A stretch of DNA of 64,000 bases from Annona cherimola (lineage: Eukaryota > Streptophyta > Magnoliopsida > Magnoliales > Annonaceae), in contig CM059977.1 of assembly GCA_030490835.1 (NCBI GenBank), forward strand, positions 14,355,399-14,419,398, written 5' to 3'. Position numbers and translations under genes: made by a program. Positions 34,309 through 47,864 of this stretch are shown here, one piece after another (within the stretch, counting starts at the first letter, position 1; each line of letters opens with the position of its first letter). Below the pieces are notes generated by a model, which did no database searches, was not told the DNA's origin, and was given only the letters and a program-made list of their open reading frames with translations.

Positions 34309-34899
34309 TTTAAAAATTGTAATTTTACTACATAAATTACTTGAAACTTATAAGCAATATGTTAATAATATAAAGTAGATTTATTAAATGAACTAAATAC
34401 TAGATATAATAAATATCTTTCTATATTTTTTAAATATGCTTTAAATCTTTAAATAATAATGTATAAAGTGGGCCAATCATACGTACACTTAGGTGGGTTG
34501 CAAATCTTTTTTTATTTTTTAAAATTACCACAATACTTATGTGTCTAAAAATAAAAAGTATAATATATAAGGTAAAACTTGGATTATAGATTAAATATAC
34601 TTAAATTAACGTGTTTATAAAAAACCAAAAAAATTAAAATATGTTAAATGAGGGGATGGAGTGGGGGCCCAACTAGTGTCGGTCACGTTGGATCACCCTT
34701 CTTTCATAAAAGATCTATTTCTATATTTTAAATCTTTAAAATATGGGGGTAGTGCATGGATTCCCTACTTAAGTTACACCAGCATGAGTGCATGACCTAG
34801 TTTAAGCAGCATTTTTTTAATGGTGTAAGCAACAGGGGTGTATTTAGCAATTGAAAAAACAGTCAAGTAAAAAAAATTTAATTTTCTTACTGTCGGTCC

Positions 34900-37800
34900 C
34901 AAGCCCAAATAAAAAGCTAGAGTTGGCATGTTAGGCTGGCACCCAGTGCTATAAAAATCACCGTCATATCTATCGTGGATTCTGAAAATATGTTAAAAGT
35001 CGTTAATGCTAGGGTGTCCCCTGTAAGCAACGCGTTGCAACGAAGCTCGGTTTTAGTGAGAAATGAGAAAGGGTTGCTAAGACGTTTCCCCATAAACGAC
35101 GCACTGCATCGGAACCCATATGTAGTAAGAAATTGGCAAGGGTTGCTAGGGCGTCTCTCCGAAAGCAACGCGCCACAACAATGTCCGATTGTAGTGTGAA
35201 ATCGACAAAGATTCTCATGCCTTTATAGATATGGTTTAGGGAAGAAGGTGGTACCAAAACACGATGTTCGTTTTCTGTCATGGAATGTTGGGACTCCTTT
35301 AGGAAAAATTATGGAAGTAGTAGATGTTATGAGAAGAAAAAGAATTAATGTAGCGTGTCTTCAAGAGATTAGGTGGAAATTAGAAAAAACTAAAGAGATT
35401 AATAGATTCAAATTATGATATATAAGAAAGGATGATAATAGAAAAGATGTAGGGATAATAGTAGAAAATAAATTCATAAATAAAGTTATGGATGTCAATA
35501 GAGTAAGTGATATAATTATTCAAATAAAACTTGTATTATGTGTAGAGGTCATAAATGTGATTAGTACTTATACACCACAAGTAGGATTAGACGATAGAAT
35601 CAAGAAACAATTTTGGGATGACTTAGATAGTATAATGCAAATGATACCTAACCAAGAAAAGATTGTGATAGATGGAGATTTAAATAGATATATAAGAAAG
35701 GACAATATAGGATACGAGAGAAGTCATGGAAGTTTCGGCTTTAGAATAATGAATAATGAGGAATGTCATTTTTTATTTTGCTATAACATATAATTTGATT
35801 ATAGCAAATATCTTATTTAAAAAACGAGATGAACACTTCATAACTTTCAAAAGTGGAACCAATTCTAGCGAAATAAATTTCTTCATTATAAGAAAATTGG
35901 ATAGATCCATTTGTATTAATTGTAAGGTTATCCTAGGTGAGAGCTTAGTTATGCAACATAAATTATTAGTGATAGATATATCTACATAAAAAAAGTCAAC
36001 AAAAACAAAAAGCAATAAAATTTCAAAAATTAAATAGTGGAATTGAAAGAAAAATAAAATGAAATTTTTTAGTAAAAGAATGATAGAAGAAGAAAAATAA
36101 AACATACAAGAAGACGGAGTAGAATCAATGTAAGCTAAAATGACAACTAACATAAAAGAAGCAGAACAAAGTATTGTAGAGATATATAAAAATTGTAGAT
36201 CCTTACATAGAAAAACTTGGTGATAAAATGAAGATGCTCAAAAAGCTATAAATGATAAATAAGAAAAGTTTAAGACATAGCAGATAAATAAAAATGATAC
36301 AAACTTACAATAATACAAACTATTAAAAAAAATACTAAAAAAATTATCAGCGATACTAAACACATAGATAACAACTTACATGACATATTATGAACTAGAC
36401 GAGGTGAAAAAGATATTTTTAAGTTGGCTAAATTAAGAGAAAATAAAGACAGAGATTTAACACATGTTAGATGTATTAAAAGTGAAGACCAAAGAATTCT
36501 AGTAAAAGATGATGAAATTGAAGAAATATGAAAAACTTATTTTTATAGTTTACTAAATGATATCCCACAAGAACATTTTAATATTAGATTTTAGTTTAAG
36601 TAAAGAAGAAAATAGGAATATCAATTATTTCCTAAAAATTCGAATATTTGAAATAAAGGAAGTTCTAAAGAAAATGAAAACAGGAAAAGCTTTAGACCCA
36701 GATAATATACCAATTGAAGCATAGAAGTGCACGAGAGATGTAAATGCAACGTGGTTAACAAATTTCTTTAATGATATTATAAAAACAAAGTTAATGCCAA
36801 GTGAATGGAGGAAAAACACTATAGTCACAATCTATAAAAATAAGAGAGATATTAAAAATTGTGTAAATCATCGTAAAATAAAACTAAAGAGTCATACTAT
36901 GAAACTATGGAAAAGAGTAATTGAACATAAACTAAGACGAGAAACTAATATATCTGAAAATCAATTTGATTTTACGCCAGGAAGATTAACCACTAAAGCT
37001 ATTTTCTTGTTTAGACAATTATTTGAAAAGTATATGGAGAAGGAAAAAACTTATACATGATTTTTATTGATTTTAAAAAATCATATGGTTGAGTACTAAG
37101 AAAGTTAATATGACAAGTGATGAAAATGAAAGGAATTAATAACAGATACATTGATGTTATTAAAGATATGTACGAATGGACTATTACGAATGCAAGGACC
37201 ATGAGTGAAGATACTAACATTTTTTCAGTTAAAATAGGTTTACATCAAAGCTCAACCTTGAGTCATTATCTTTTTACCTTAGTAATAAATGAAATTTCTA
37301 GACATCTACAAGAAGGGGTACGTTGGTGTATGTTATTTGCAAACGACATTGTTCTAATAGACGAAACTAGAGAAAGACTAAATTTGAAATTGAATAGGTG
37401 GATAGATGTTTTAGAATCTAATGGTTTTAGAATTAGTCATACAAAAACTGAATATATGAAATGCAATTTTAATAATAACGAGAACCCGAATGAGAAACCA
37501 ATTAAGATTTTAGATTAAGTAGTAACAAAAACTAGTCACTTCCGGCACCTAAGATCAATAGTTCAAGAGAACGGAAAAATTGATAAAGATATAATATATA
37601 GAATTTAAGCAGAATGGAAGAAATAGCGAAGTGCGTCAGAAATTTTATGTGACCGTTGAATTCCAATCAAATTAAAAAGAAATTTTATAAGACTGTGATT
37701 AGATCTGCTTGCTTCATGAGACAGAATGTTGGGCAATTAAAGAACAACATGCACATAAAATGAACATACCGTAAATGATAATGTCAAGGTGGATGAGTGG

Positions 37801-38130
37801 TAAAACAAGAAAATATAAATTTAAGAATGAACTAATTCGAGAAAATCTAAAAGTGAGGTCAATTGGTGATAAAATGAGAGAAATAAATTAATATGATTTG
37901 GCCATGTTAACAGGAGACCTGAAATGGTACCAGTTAGAAGGACAAAATCTATCCAAGTAGAATGTGGTAAGAGAATGAAAGGAAGACCCAAAAAACATAT
38001 ATAGAATTAAACAAGATTTAAAAATACTACAAATTACTAAAAATTTAGTCTTAAATTACCAAGAATAATGCAACAGGATCCATACAGCCGACCCCACCTA
38101 AGTGGGAAATGACTTATGATGATGATGGTA
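34900..38130 (+). mobile_element. Decayed RTE-clade LINE
   Basis: The order of remnants is that of a plant RTE LINE. At 34975-35199 an N-terminal frame shows three imperfect repeats ending in LxRxP-type words. At 35275-35790 an endonuclease begins WNVGTPLGKIMEVVDVM, with ACLQEIRW. At 36655-37510 a reverse transcriptase reads KMKTGKALDPDNIP, PSEWRKNTIV, and later FANDIVLIDET in place of the usual FADD. A terminal block reads GRPKKTY-like at about 37980, followed by the (TGATGATG)n 3' end typical of RTE elements. Many stops and frameshifts make it inactive. Its strong AT bias relative to coding genes is consistent with long silencing and deamination, which is inference. Confidence 0.85.
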
Positions 38131-38149
38131 CCGATGATGAAAACTTTAT

Positions 38150-38400
38150 ATTCTTTATAACTATGTTATTTTTAAATTAATTTTTTGCATTTCCCTATAT
38201 AATTACTCTGCTTTTACATCGTTTCTACACACCCTACTTTTTCATGGTTTATACACATTTATCCATACAACGAACATATTTATTTTAATTTTATTATCTT
38301 TATTCTATATTATTACCCATATTAAGTCACGTCTTCTTCTTTCAATTCAAAAATATTTATACTAAAAATTTTTTACCCAAAAGTTTTATCATTTCAAGAA
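38150..38400. repeat. MITE of the GTGTTTGG family (copy 8, inverted)
   Basis: The interior is the complement of the family block (ACTTTTTCATGG, CATACAACGAACATATTTAT, then CATATTAAGTCACG). It directly follows the RTE tail. The right end has lost its CACAC terminus. Confidence 0.55.
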
Positions 38401-39800
38401 ATAGCCGGAAAAGAAAAAATAATGAGGCAAACCCATTTAACCCTGCACATCCTAATTCACCAGTGTCATCCTAGTAATGACGTTTCTAGACGATTGATTA
38501 TTTGGGCTAGGATGAAGTTACGCAGCAGCCCAAAATTTAAAGGTTAGTTGGGCTCTCAGCAGCCCGCTTCCGACATCGGTGCGGGAACGACGACGCTTGT
38601 TAAGCATCGTGGTCGACATGGGGATAACATGGGGATATCTGAATCTGTTGCTCGTGCTCAAGCGATGTGTTCGCGGGGGAAGTTAAAATCTGAAACCCAT
38701 GTCGTTAAAGACATGACGAAGTGGTTTTGCCGACACGCAGAATTTCAAGACTAGGACTGAAATGGAGACGGCGGCCGGGCGGACGACCCATCCACCTCCC
38801 GTCCTATTTTTCGAAGGCATGACGGCGCGTGGCACACAGGCAATGGAAAAGAGGCTTGCGTGGGCCCTGGACCGCCCAGCTTCCCTGATGACATGGCTCT
38901 AGAACGTTAAAACCACAGGCCCTCGTCTTCTAATACCTGCGTATATTCCGGTTTCCGGGATAGTGCAAGTTCTGTTCTTCACTCATTCCCTTCAGCACGT
39001 GCTAGCTAGATTCTTGATCTGATAATCCAGAATGTGATGAAAATTTGATTTTCTTATGTGGATTTGAGCATGAACCTTCATGCAACACAATGCTTTTTTT
39101 TTATTTTTAAAAATAGTATATTTCTTTCTCGTTTGCCTTATAAGGTTCTCTAGAACAGCTTCTCTGCGAAATCGTTGAAAGTGTGTCGATTGCAGGTCCA
39201 CAACGCACTGCGTATTGAGTCCATCGATCGTGGCACATCCAAAAAATGAGCAATGGCACGACATAGATGATAATTCCTCAGATTGCGACTCAGTGCCCCA
39301 ACTTCCTCGTGATTTTTCTTTTCATTCCAAATCCATGCACCGAAATCTGGTGTTGCAGTTGCCCGTTCAGTTCGAGCACTGAGCCTCAGAAATCATGCCC
39401 CAGTCGTACCCATGCAATCGCCAGCAACGCGATATTGCATATGTACGTTCGGCTTGGGCGCATGTGCAACGATGTCTGGAAGCTGGGAAAAGTAAATGGA
39501 GCACAGCCGTAGAAAGGAAAAAGAAATTTTGGTGGGCCTGGCGGTCAGTTTCATGAGGAAGGAGGGAGGAGAAGATTCGAGGTGCAAAAAACGTGCCGGA
39601 TGCAAATTGGGGACGCGCTCCGGAAGTGAAGGGAGCCGGGCCTGTCGATGAGAAAGTCGAGAACGGGTTTTCCTCAAATGGTTTCTCTCTTGAAAAATAC
39701 GCATGCCATGTCTATTTCGCCATGAAGAAGCCGCACACGTTAACTTTTATAGTTCATCACTTTTCAGGAAAAAAATAAAATAAAATTCATTTTTATTGGT
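38401..39800. other. GC-richer intergenic block, no gene supported
   Basis: Between 38540 and 39000 and again at 39270-39700 the sequence is unusually rich in G and C for this half of the window. Short frames exist on both strands without any domain I know. It could be a promoter, gene debris or an old capture. I make no call. Confidence 0.35.
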
Positions 39801-40550
39801 TTCCTCTTTGGCGCACTTTCTAAATTTTATGAGTTTTATTTTTTTTTTATTTTACATGAACAAAGGAAGGTGCGTTTACAGTTTAATTTTGTTTTTTTCT
39901 TCCCTCTCCATCTCAGTAGTTATTTTTTCTTCGCTATTATTTGCATTTATATTACAAGAACTATTTTCTATTATTAATCACGTTTTATTTGTTTTTATAT
40001 TTTAACTTGTTGTCCCTCTCATATTATATCAGCACCTCACGTTCTCATTTTCTCTCTCTAATATTTCGCCTTCTTATTATTTTCTTAATGTTTTTTCACC
40101 AATAACATAAAAACGAGTCGGTTAAAGAACCAATCATGTAACTGATCTGATTTGAACCAATTTGACAGGATATTTTATACAAAATAGATGACAATCAGCT
40201 TAAGTTAAAATTTATATAAGATAAATGACGACCAAATTATTCTGAATTTAAAAAGTCTAACAACAATACATGGGGCCTTTGTAGTTTGTACTCCTTTCCT
40301 GCGTGCATGGGGACCAAGGTAAGAATAATTAATGACATGAAAGGAGAAAATCACATTACCAAGATAAAAGGATTGAAATGTAGGGCGAAATCACTCTTCT
40401 TTACATTTATTTATATTTATTTATAGTTGTGGCGTCTGCTGGAGTTATTCGAAAAAGGTAAGGAGCTGAGGAGTACGTTAAATGTCATATTCTCCCACGT
40501 AATTTCATCACGAAATAAAACATGTATTTTATTTTTACTTTTTTAAAACG

Positions 40551-40683
40551 AGTTAACGGATCCACAATCATACCGGCTGAATTTTGTTGGATTACAATCG
40601 AGACTTGGCTCCCACGGGATTCGAACGGAAAACACACTCACCAAATGTGCTATCACTGTGACTGTGCGCTGGTACACGGCTAA
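40551..40683 (-). mobile_element. tRNA-derived SINE remnant
   Basis: Read on minus, the sequence starts AGCCGTGTACCAGCGCAC. A box A-like TAGCACATTTGG lies at 40641-40652 and a box B-like GTTCGAATCC at 40617-40626, 15 bases further along in reading direction. The end is an A-rich tail. No target-site duplication was found. The close box spacing suggests an internal deletion or a different source tRNA. It does not fold as a tRNA. Confidence 0.6.
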
Positions 40684-40689
40684 ACTAAT

Positions 40690-41267
40690 TTGAATACTTC
40701 AACAAATAAATGAGTAGATTGGCCAACAGGACAAACTACAACATTGGATTAAAAAGTATTTAAGAAAAATAAAATAACAAAAAAGTAAGTGCAATATGTG
40801 ATCGATGAAAATGTAACAATATGTATTAAAAATGAAAAAGTTGTAGTAAAATTTAAATAATTATATTAGAAATTGAAAAATTGTGTTGACGACAAAGATA
40901 CACATTAAATGCAAGAATATAAAATCATCATTAAAAAAGGATATTATATCCTATTACAACTCTTTAGACAAACTAGATAATATAATGTTTTTATTGAAAA
41001 TATATAATAAAACATTAAACCAAATAAGATAAATGCGGATTACATGATAAAAAATAAAAAGGAGGAATCAAAATATTAAAGGGGCTTATTTTTGTGCGCC
41101 CCTTAGAGTGCAGATATGTTAAGTTGACCTATAACTCGATATGGACTTGACCCGCTTTTACTAAGGTTGGATAGCTACTTAATTAACTTATGTCAAGATG
41201 ATTTGGAATCGAGGATCCAATTTTAAAATAATGTTAACGTCAGGTCAACTCTGTCCCTGCTTATATA
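40690..41267. other. AT-rich intergenic DNA, nothing recognised
   Basis: Highly AT-rich, without terminal repeats or open frames that look coding. Confidence 0.4.
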
Positions 41268-41650
41268 TACAAGGTGCATTTATGAAATGATACAATTTTT
41301 GGATGACAAGTTATTAGTGTAAAAGTTTTGGAATATGTAAAAATGATGTGATATAATAGAGATAGTGATAAGGAGTAAAAAAAATAAATAGGTTAATTAT
41401 ATAGGTAGTTTGTAAAAATGGTTGAAAAATAATATGCTAGTTATATAGAAAGATAGGAAAAATAATTTTAAAATATGATAGTTATGAAGAGTGAAAAAGT
41501 TTTAAATTGAAAAGTTTTAGTTTGAAAAGTATGTTAGTTATTTATAAAGATATGAAAAAATAATTAAAGATATGATAGTTATTAAGAGCAAAAAAGTTTT
41601 AAATTGATAAATTTTAGTTTGAAAGTTTTAATATAAATAAATATGCTCAT
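41268..41650. repeat. MITE of the GTGTTTGG family (copy 9, with internal duplication)
   Basis: The copy starts AAGGTGCATTTATGAAATGATA and carries the family interior. Its 3' part is repeated: TTTTAAATTGAAAAGTTTTAG at about 41500 recurs as TTTTAAATTGATAAATTTTAG at about 41600, so about 90 bp is duplicated. Confidence 0.55.
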
Positions 41651-41989
41651 AGATTTTTTATTAAAATATAAAAATTCCAAATTAAATGTCTTGTTTCTAA
41701 TATATATTATGTATTAACATAACATATGATTCAATTTAATTTATTTAATTAATATTTTAGTAATTGACATTTAATTTCAATGCTTATGTGATTTTAGTTT
41801 GCCAATTTATATAATAAATATTAAAATTTAAACTTAACGTGAATTTTCAATCTGAATTACCTGATTAAACCCGACTTGATATCAACCTAAGTTTGATTCG
41901 TCTTCCAAATTAAATTTGGTATTAGGATAGTGTTTGAATTCACAACCTGGTACGATACATAGAGTTAGAATAGGATTTTCCAAATAAGG

Positions 41990-42713
41990 GTAATTTGCAA
42001 ATATGTCCCCGTAGTTTGATGCTAATTATAAATATGCTCCTATTGTTTCACGAACTGCATATTACTCCCACAAAGTTTCACATAAATTGCATATATACCC
42101 CTATTAACATCTGAAATTTAATAATTGTTAAATAAAAAAATGTAATTTGCAAATATGCCCTTATAATTTGACGCTAATTATACATATGCACCCATAGTTT
42201 AACGTTAATTGCTGATATACTCCTACTGTTTCACAAATTATATATTAACCTTTTTGTCACCTAACGTGCATTAAAATTTTGGATAATTACAAAAATAACT
42301 CAGTTGTGGCGGTTGAAGGAGATAATATGTTAGGAATTAACATAAGTGTTTGATAAACCTCTTCCACTGCACAACTGAGTGTTTTATGATATTCTGATAT
42401 AGCTTTAAATAAATTTATTTTTATCATTATCCAAAATTTTAATATATGTTTGATGACAAAAGGAGTGAAGGGTACGCAAATAATTTTTGTGAAACTTTGT
42501 GGGGTAATGTGCAGTTCGTAAAACAGTGGAGGCATATCTCTAATTAGCATGGGGGCATATTTGCAAATTACATTTTTATTTAGCAGCAGTTAAATTTCGG
42601 CCGTTGATGGGAGTACGCAACGTGAAACTTTATGAGGATAATATGCAATTTGTGAAACAATAGAGCATATTTGCAATTAGCATCAAACTATAGGTGCATA
42701 TTTGCAAATTACT
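41990..42713. mobile_element. Nested fold-back TIR element
   Basis: Three layers of inverted repeats share one centre. The outer layer pairs GTAATTTGCAAATATGTCCC at 41990 with GTGCATATTTGCAAATTAC near 42710. The middle layer pairs GTAATTTGCAAATATGCCC at about 42152 with GGGGCATATTTGCAAATTAC near 42572. The inner layer pairs ATTAAAATTTTGGATAAT (42270-42287) with its exact complement at 42426-42443, and ACTCAGTTGTG (42298-42308) with its exact complement at 42370-42380. It is related to the element at 23735-24160. There is no coding capacity. Confidence 0.7.
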
Positions 42714-43004
42714 CTCCAAATAATAAGATTGGGGTTGGCAGGACCAGTTGTGTATTAAGTATTAACCCGACCGTTCGTACCGTGGAACCCTCTTGCGAAT
42801 GGACACCCCCTTACTGGTGGTCTGTGCTCTGCAAAGAGACCTACGGTTGTAACCATTTCCAAAAGTCGGCCGGCCATGGTTTTTCATTTTCAATAACCAT
42901 TCAGCAACCAATCCACCGAAGGAACGGAACCACTTTCCTCACCTAATTATTTTTATGACCACAACTGACGTGAGCCGCAGTGGGCTTCGAAATAAATGCA
43001 TTAA

Positions 43005-43310
43005 CTAATGGGTGTACTTGGTTGGAGATAAAACTTTTTGATGAAAAATTTTCAGGGTAAAAGTTGTCAAGTTAGATACAAAATGATGTAATATGATAGG
43101 AGTAATGATTAAGTATAAAGAGAATAAAGCTAAAATAAATAGGTTAGTTATATAAATAATTATGTGGAAATGATTGAAAAGTGGGATCGTTTGTATAAAA
43201 AAATATGAAAAAATAATTAAAAAATAAAATACTTATAGAGAGTAAAAAAATTTAGATTAAAATTTTTTAGTTGACATTTTTTGTGTCAAACTAAACACAT
43301 CCAATGTTAC
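43005..43310. repeat. MITE of the GTGTTTGG family (copy 10)
   Basis: The copy begins GGGTGTACTTGGTTGGAGATA and ends CAAACTAAACACATCC. The interior is typical (GATGTAATATGATAGGAGTAA, AGCTAAAATAAATAGGTTAG). Confidence 0.65.
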
Positions 43311-43674
43311 TTCTGCAAAAATACCCACAGCTATTTTTACCCCTATATATTGAGCTGCACTTTTACTGAGCACAACATAATATTAGTCATAAAGTTATTT
43401 AATGGGTGATCTATTGTCTAATTGCTTAAAAAAAGGCATAGTTGAAGTGAAATTGTCAATCCAAAATTCTTATTTCAGATCGTCTTCCGTAAAAGAAGTG
43501 TGGCTGGAGAGGAAAGAATGATTGAAAAGTGACCAGAACTAAAATGGTTGGAATGATATTATGATGTGGACTTGTTACTTATCCATTCCATTGCATGCAG
43601 TGGTCCAAAATGAGCCTCTTATTTGGATATTGGATCATACGTACAAAACATGAGAGAGCTCTAACATATTTTAC

Positions 43675-44977
43675 TAAGGGTGCAACTCGGGTCTGTTCAG
43701 TTTGGGTAATGGTCTAGTCTACCCATACTCTATTTGTGAAAAACCTACATACCTTACCCATTGATCGATTCGTTTTCTATTGTACCCTACCCTACTTATT
43801 ACTTATAGGGTCGGTTCTGATTTAGGTTCCAAATCAATTCATTCAATATGTAAATGTAACATATAAAGAAAAATATTTCATTGCATTATCATCCACCATT
43901 ACGAACACAATGCTAAGTAATTTATAAAGAAAAGTAAATGAGGAAAAAATACATCATAAGCAGCACAATTACACATCAATAGAGAAAAAGAGAATGACAT
44001 ATCTACGCTTTGCAATCAATTATTGAGGGAGCTATAGTCAACTGTTGAGGGACCTTGACGGATTCGAGGTTCTACTTTCTACTTTCTATAGATGCAATAC
44101 AAACAATAATTGTAAGAGAAATGGGAAAAAGCAATAGAAGGTAAGAAATAGGATTAAGGAGAGAGCCAGTAATCTTATTGTCTCACCATGACTCCCTTAT
44201 CGATTTCTGCATCGACAATTCAATAGAATGATTTGAAAGACAATCTCGCACGTGTAGACAGCAATGAGGTCAAATCGAGGAAGAACATTTAGATATTACA
44301 TTATTAGGGTCGAAGAGGATTATGGTTTGGGTGAGAAAGAAGGAATGAAAAAACAAAAAAAGTTAAGGTCCAAGAAATGTTGAGAATTGAGAATCATGAG
44401 TTACTTGCATGATGGAGGAAGAATCGAAGAGAGAAGAAAGAAGATCGGGAAGGATTGGATCAAGAACGAACGGTGAGAAAGAAGACGGTTAGGAAATAAC
44501 AGTGAGATATGAGAACCGAGCATCAAGAGAAGAAAACGACAACCTTCGTGATGGAACTTGAGAGCAGACGAGGAATGACCGATAGAGTTTTGAGGCATTG
44601 TTGATTGTGTAGCTTCTAGTTTAGTCGACTAGAAGGATTGGTGGGAAATGGAATTGGGCATTAGGCGGGCTAAGCACATGTGAGAAATTTTGGCCTAGCA
44701 TGCATACACATGGTACACTTCACGCATGTCGCACAGGAATCATGCACAGAGTTATTATTTGTTAACATACACTATATACATATAATATACTAGTATATAT
44801 AAATATGTACCTATTTGGCTCGGTTCCGGTAACCACTACGTTTACCTTATTTGGGGATGTAAGTTGTAATTTATACCTTATCTGTACCCATAGATAATAT
44901 TTTTTACCCTACCATATCCAATTTAGGGTCAGATCTGTGGGTACCCACGCGTACCCTACTCCATGTTTCGCCCTTAG
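43675..44977. mobile_element. Non-autonomous hAT-like element
   Basis: The 1.3-kb block has inverted ends TAAGGGTGCAAC and, complemented, TAAGGGCGAAAC. The subterminal regions repeat GGGTA/TACCC words (TCTACCCATACTC, TTACCCATTG, then TACCTTATCTGTACCC and GGGTACCCACGCGTACCC). These ends resemble hAT elements. I could not confirm an 8-bp target duplication. The interior has only short frames, so it is non-autonomous. It may hold a captured fragment at 44200-44620, which is less AT-rich. Confidence 0.55.
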
Positions 44978-45205
44978 ATTTTTCAATTCACCGTCTCCTA
45001 ATTCTGGTGTTTTTGCTGTGGCCGACCGTGCAAAACGCGTTCCGTTCACTGCCTCCAGTTGTGCATTGCATAATGCATACATAAATTATAATACGTACTG
45101 TAGGTCTAGATTGAGAAAGCCACCTGGCCAACATAATAATCTTTCAATGACCCCAACAGCGATTAACAGCCACCCCATCGCCCATGAAATTTTGTATGTT
45201 TTCTC

Positions 45206-45405
45206 CTCTGGATGCACAAAGATAGTCAGTGGTCTAAATTCAATGGCCAAAACAGATAATTAAGGTGGTCCACTATCCAAGTTCGATACATGAGCATATA
45301 TAACAGCCCCTGGATGCACAGAAGATAGTGGTCTAAATTCAATGGCCAAAACAGATCATTAAGGTGGTCCACTATCCAAGTTCGATACATGAGCATATAT
45401 AACAG
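45206..45405. repeat. Tandem duplication of about 100 bp
   Basis: Two adjacent copies, 45206-45306 and 45307-45405, share GGTCTAAATTCAATGGCC, AAGGTGGTCCACTATCC and GATACATGAGCATATATAAC. They differ by a 3-base indel and a few substitutions. No gene is affected. Confidence 0.9.
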
Positions 45406-45982
45406 GGGAATCGGACATGTTCCGAAGGATATAAGAAGTTTAGATGGGATGAGAATATAATGATGTACATGGATAGCGGAAAAATTTATATTAAAAAATG
45501 GAAAAAAAAATACTCTAAAAATGAAAAAATTATCTTGTGAATGGAAGATCTAGCACATATCGTAGGATCATTTGGAATACCCCCCATCGGATGGGCATTG
45601 ACTACTTCCATAAATGATAATTAGGCCGTGTACATACGTACGAGAGCACATATATTAAATTAACAGTCAACAAACTTAATCCGGATTGATCAGTTGTCCA
45701 GTACTACGTTTTGTGATTCATCTATTATTTTTGTCTCTGATTTTAAATCGTTTATCTCTGTTCATTATTTAGAGCATATTAAATAAAGGCCGTTTGCAAT
45801 TTCTCCTCCGATCTTTTTCGATTTTGCCAAATGGAGTGGAGAATTATATAAGAAACAAATATAGATCCGGAGACGGCCACCCAATGAAGCCTTAGTTGAT
45901 CATTACTTCCAAAAAAATAATTTGAATATACACTACAAAAATTTTAGTGTTTTGCAATCAAAATTTTCTTGAAAAAAGTTTA

Positions 45983-46226
45983 AATTTAATTCCTAAAAAT
46001 ATTTTTCTTGCCGGTAGTTGATTGCATGTGTCATGTTACAACCATTAGGAAAAAAATTTAGTTGTTAATAATTCATGTCTTTCATACTTAGCAGTTAGCA
46101 GTTAAAATTTAATTCCTAAAAATATTTTGCTTGCTAGTAGTTGATTGCATGTGTCATGTCACAACCATTAGGAAAAAAATTTTAGTAGTTAATCATTCAT
46201 GTCTTTCATACTTAGCAGTTAGCAAT
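45983..46226. repeat. Tandem duplication of about 123 bp
   Basis: Copies at 45983-46105 and 46106-46226 share AATTTAATTCCTAAAAATAT, GTAGTTGATTGCATGTGTC and CATACTTAGCAGTTAGCA. Divergence is about 7 per cent by eye. Nothing in it looks coding. Confidence 0.9.
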
Positions 46227-46844
46227 CAATTTTTTTTAGTTGTGAAAGCATTGTCATAAGTTATGAAAATTTTTATTTCTTAAAAGAACATCACCATAAG
46301 TAAGAAATTTTTTGCGTACATATATTATTTTCTTATTAATAAGAACTTTTCAGTGGCTAATAAAGTTGTAAAGAACGAATTTCGTAAAGTGATCGACATG
46401 CTCTCATGGTTCAAAATATGAACCTTGTGAATTGGGTTTTGATAAGGCTGTAATTGCATTAGTTCAGAGAAATGCGGGGGGACTTTATGAAGGTACTTTA
46501 TCTAAAAGTTTAGCTTTAACTGCTTTGGGTAAGTTTTTGGAATTTGAAAAATGGTGAAAGTGGAATGGAATTAGCTATGATAAATGTAAAGTGGGAACAA
46601 AAAAGTGGTTACATAGAAATATATAAGAAAAAATTGAGATATAAGGATAAAAATGAAAAAAATATTATAATTAAGTAAATAATGCCCCAGCCTATTCTAT
46701 TTTCATTCATCTCATTCCATCTTTATGTTACCAAAAGCTTGAGTATTCTTAGGAAATGAGGTAGAAAATTTGTATAAGCGAAATATATCTTACGCTTTTT
46801 TAAAGAAAATTAAGGAAAATATTTTTCGAAAAGATTAAGGGCAT

Positions 46845-47095
46845 GTTTGTGAAATACAAAAAAATTTCAATCTCCACGATTATAGTATTTGTTATTATTA
46901 TTTTTATTTATACAACTACTATACTTTTTCATCATTTCTATACAACTACCTGTATACTAACCTATCTATGATTTTATTTTCTTTACTTATCTTTACTACC
47001 CTTATCATATCATATTCTACTAATTCAATAGTTTTAACATAAAAAAAAATCATATAAAAATTGTACCACTTCCTAAACACATCCTAGTTATCTAC
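46845..47095. repeat. MITE of the GTGTTTGG family (copy 11, inverted)
   Basis: The ends are GGGCATGTTTGTGAAATAC and TTCCTAAACACATCC. The interior is the complement of the family block (CTACCTGTATACTAACC, TATCATATCATATTC). Confidence 0.6.
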
Positions 47096-47109
47096 AACCT
47101 ACTGAGTTA

Positions 47110-47860
47110 CAACTAGCTTTTATAGGTTTCTTTTTAAATTTTTTTAGCTTTTAAATTTTGTGTATACCCACATATATAGTTTATACACCTAATTTTACCA
47201 TTTTGATTTTTTTGTACATGATTTTTATAAAATTTTAAAAATAAAAATTAATAGTTCATAGATATGCCTATAAGATTTAACCAATATTATGTCTATGTTT
47301 TTAAATTTACCAAAATTACAAATATATAAGATTTTCATAAAATTGCAAACACATCCATTCGATTAGGATATTGTTATAATTTTCTATTCAATGATGAAAA
47401 TATCCTTTAAACCAAACTATATGCTTGTAATGTTTGTAAACATTGTAGCCATATTTTTTTAGTTCATTAATTTATATATTTATATATATATATTATTTTA
47501 TATTTTTCAAACATGCTTGTGATATTTTTCAAAAATTGCAAATGTATCTCTTATCTTAGAATATATTATCATCATTTTATAGAAAATTCTAATGACATTC
47601 TAACATAAGATAAAAGCTTATAATTTTATGTAAACTTTGTGAGCATATTTGTAACTTTAATAAATTTGATAATAGAAATACAATATTAGTCAAACTTTAC
47701 AGGCGTGTTTGCAAAAAATCTATAAAAATTATTTATTTTTCACATGACAAAGAGAGTGAAATATGTGAATTTTTAAATTTTAAAATTCTATAAATATATA
47801 GATCTAAAATGATAAAATTGGGTTAAGCTAAAGATATATTTAATTACATATAAAAAATTT
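47110..47860. repeat. TIR element apparently nested in a Mutator-like MITE
   Basis: The outer halves at 47110-47240 (ACACCTAATTTTACCATTTTG) and 47720-47860 (AAAATGATAAAATTGGGTTA) are complementary MITE halves. Between them, arms at about 47255-47350 and 47590-47715 are complementary (for example ATATGCCTATAAGATTTAACC with its degraded complement GTCAAACTTTACAGGCGTG), so a second TIR element seems to sit inside the first. Confidence 0.45.
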
Positions 47861-47864
47861 TAAA

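Noticed and set aside
35488..37518. Host genes in the frames at 35488-35793 and 36794-37518
   Set aside because: These are endonuclease and reverse-transcriptase remnants of the RTE LINE.
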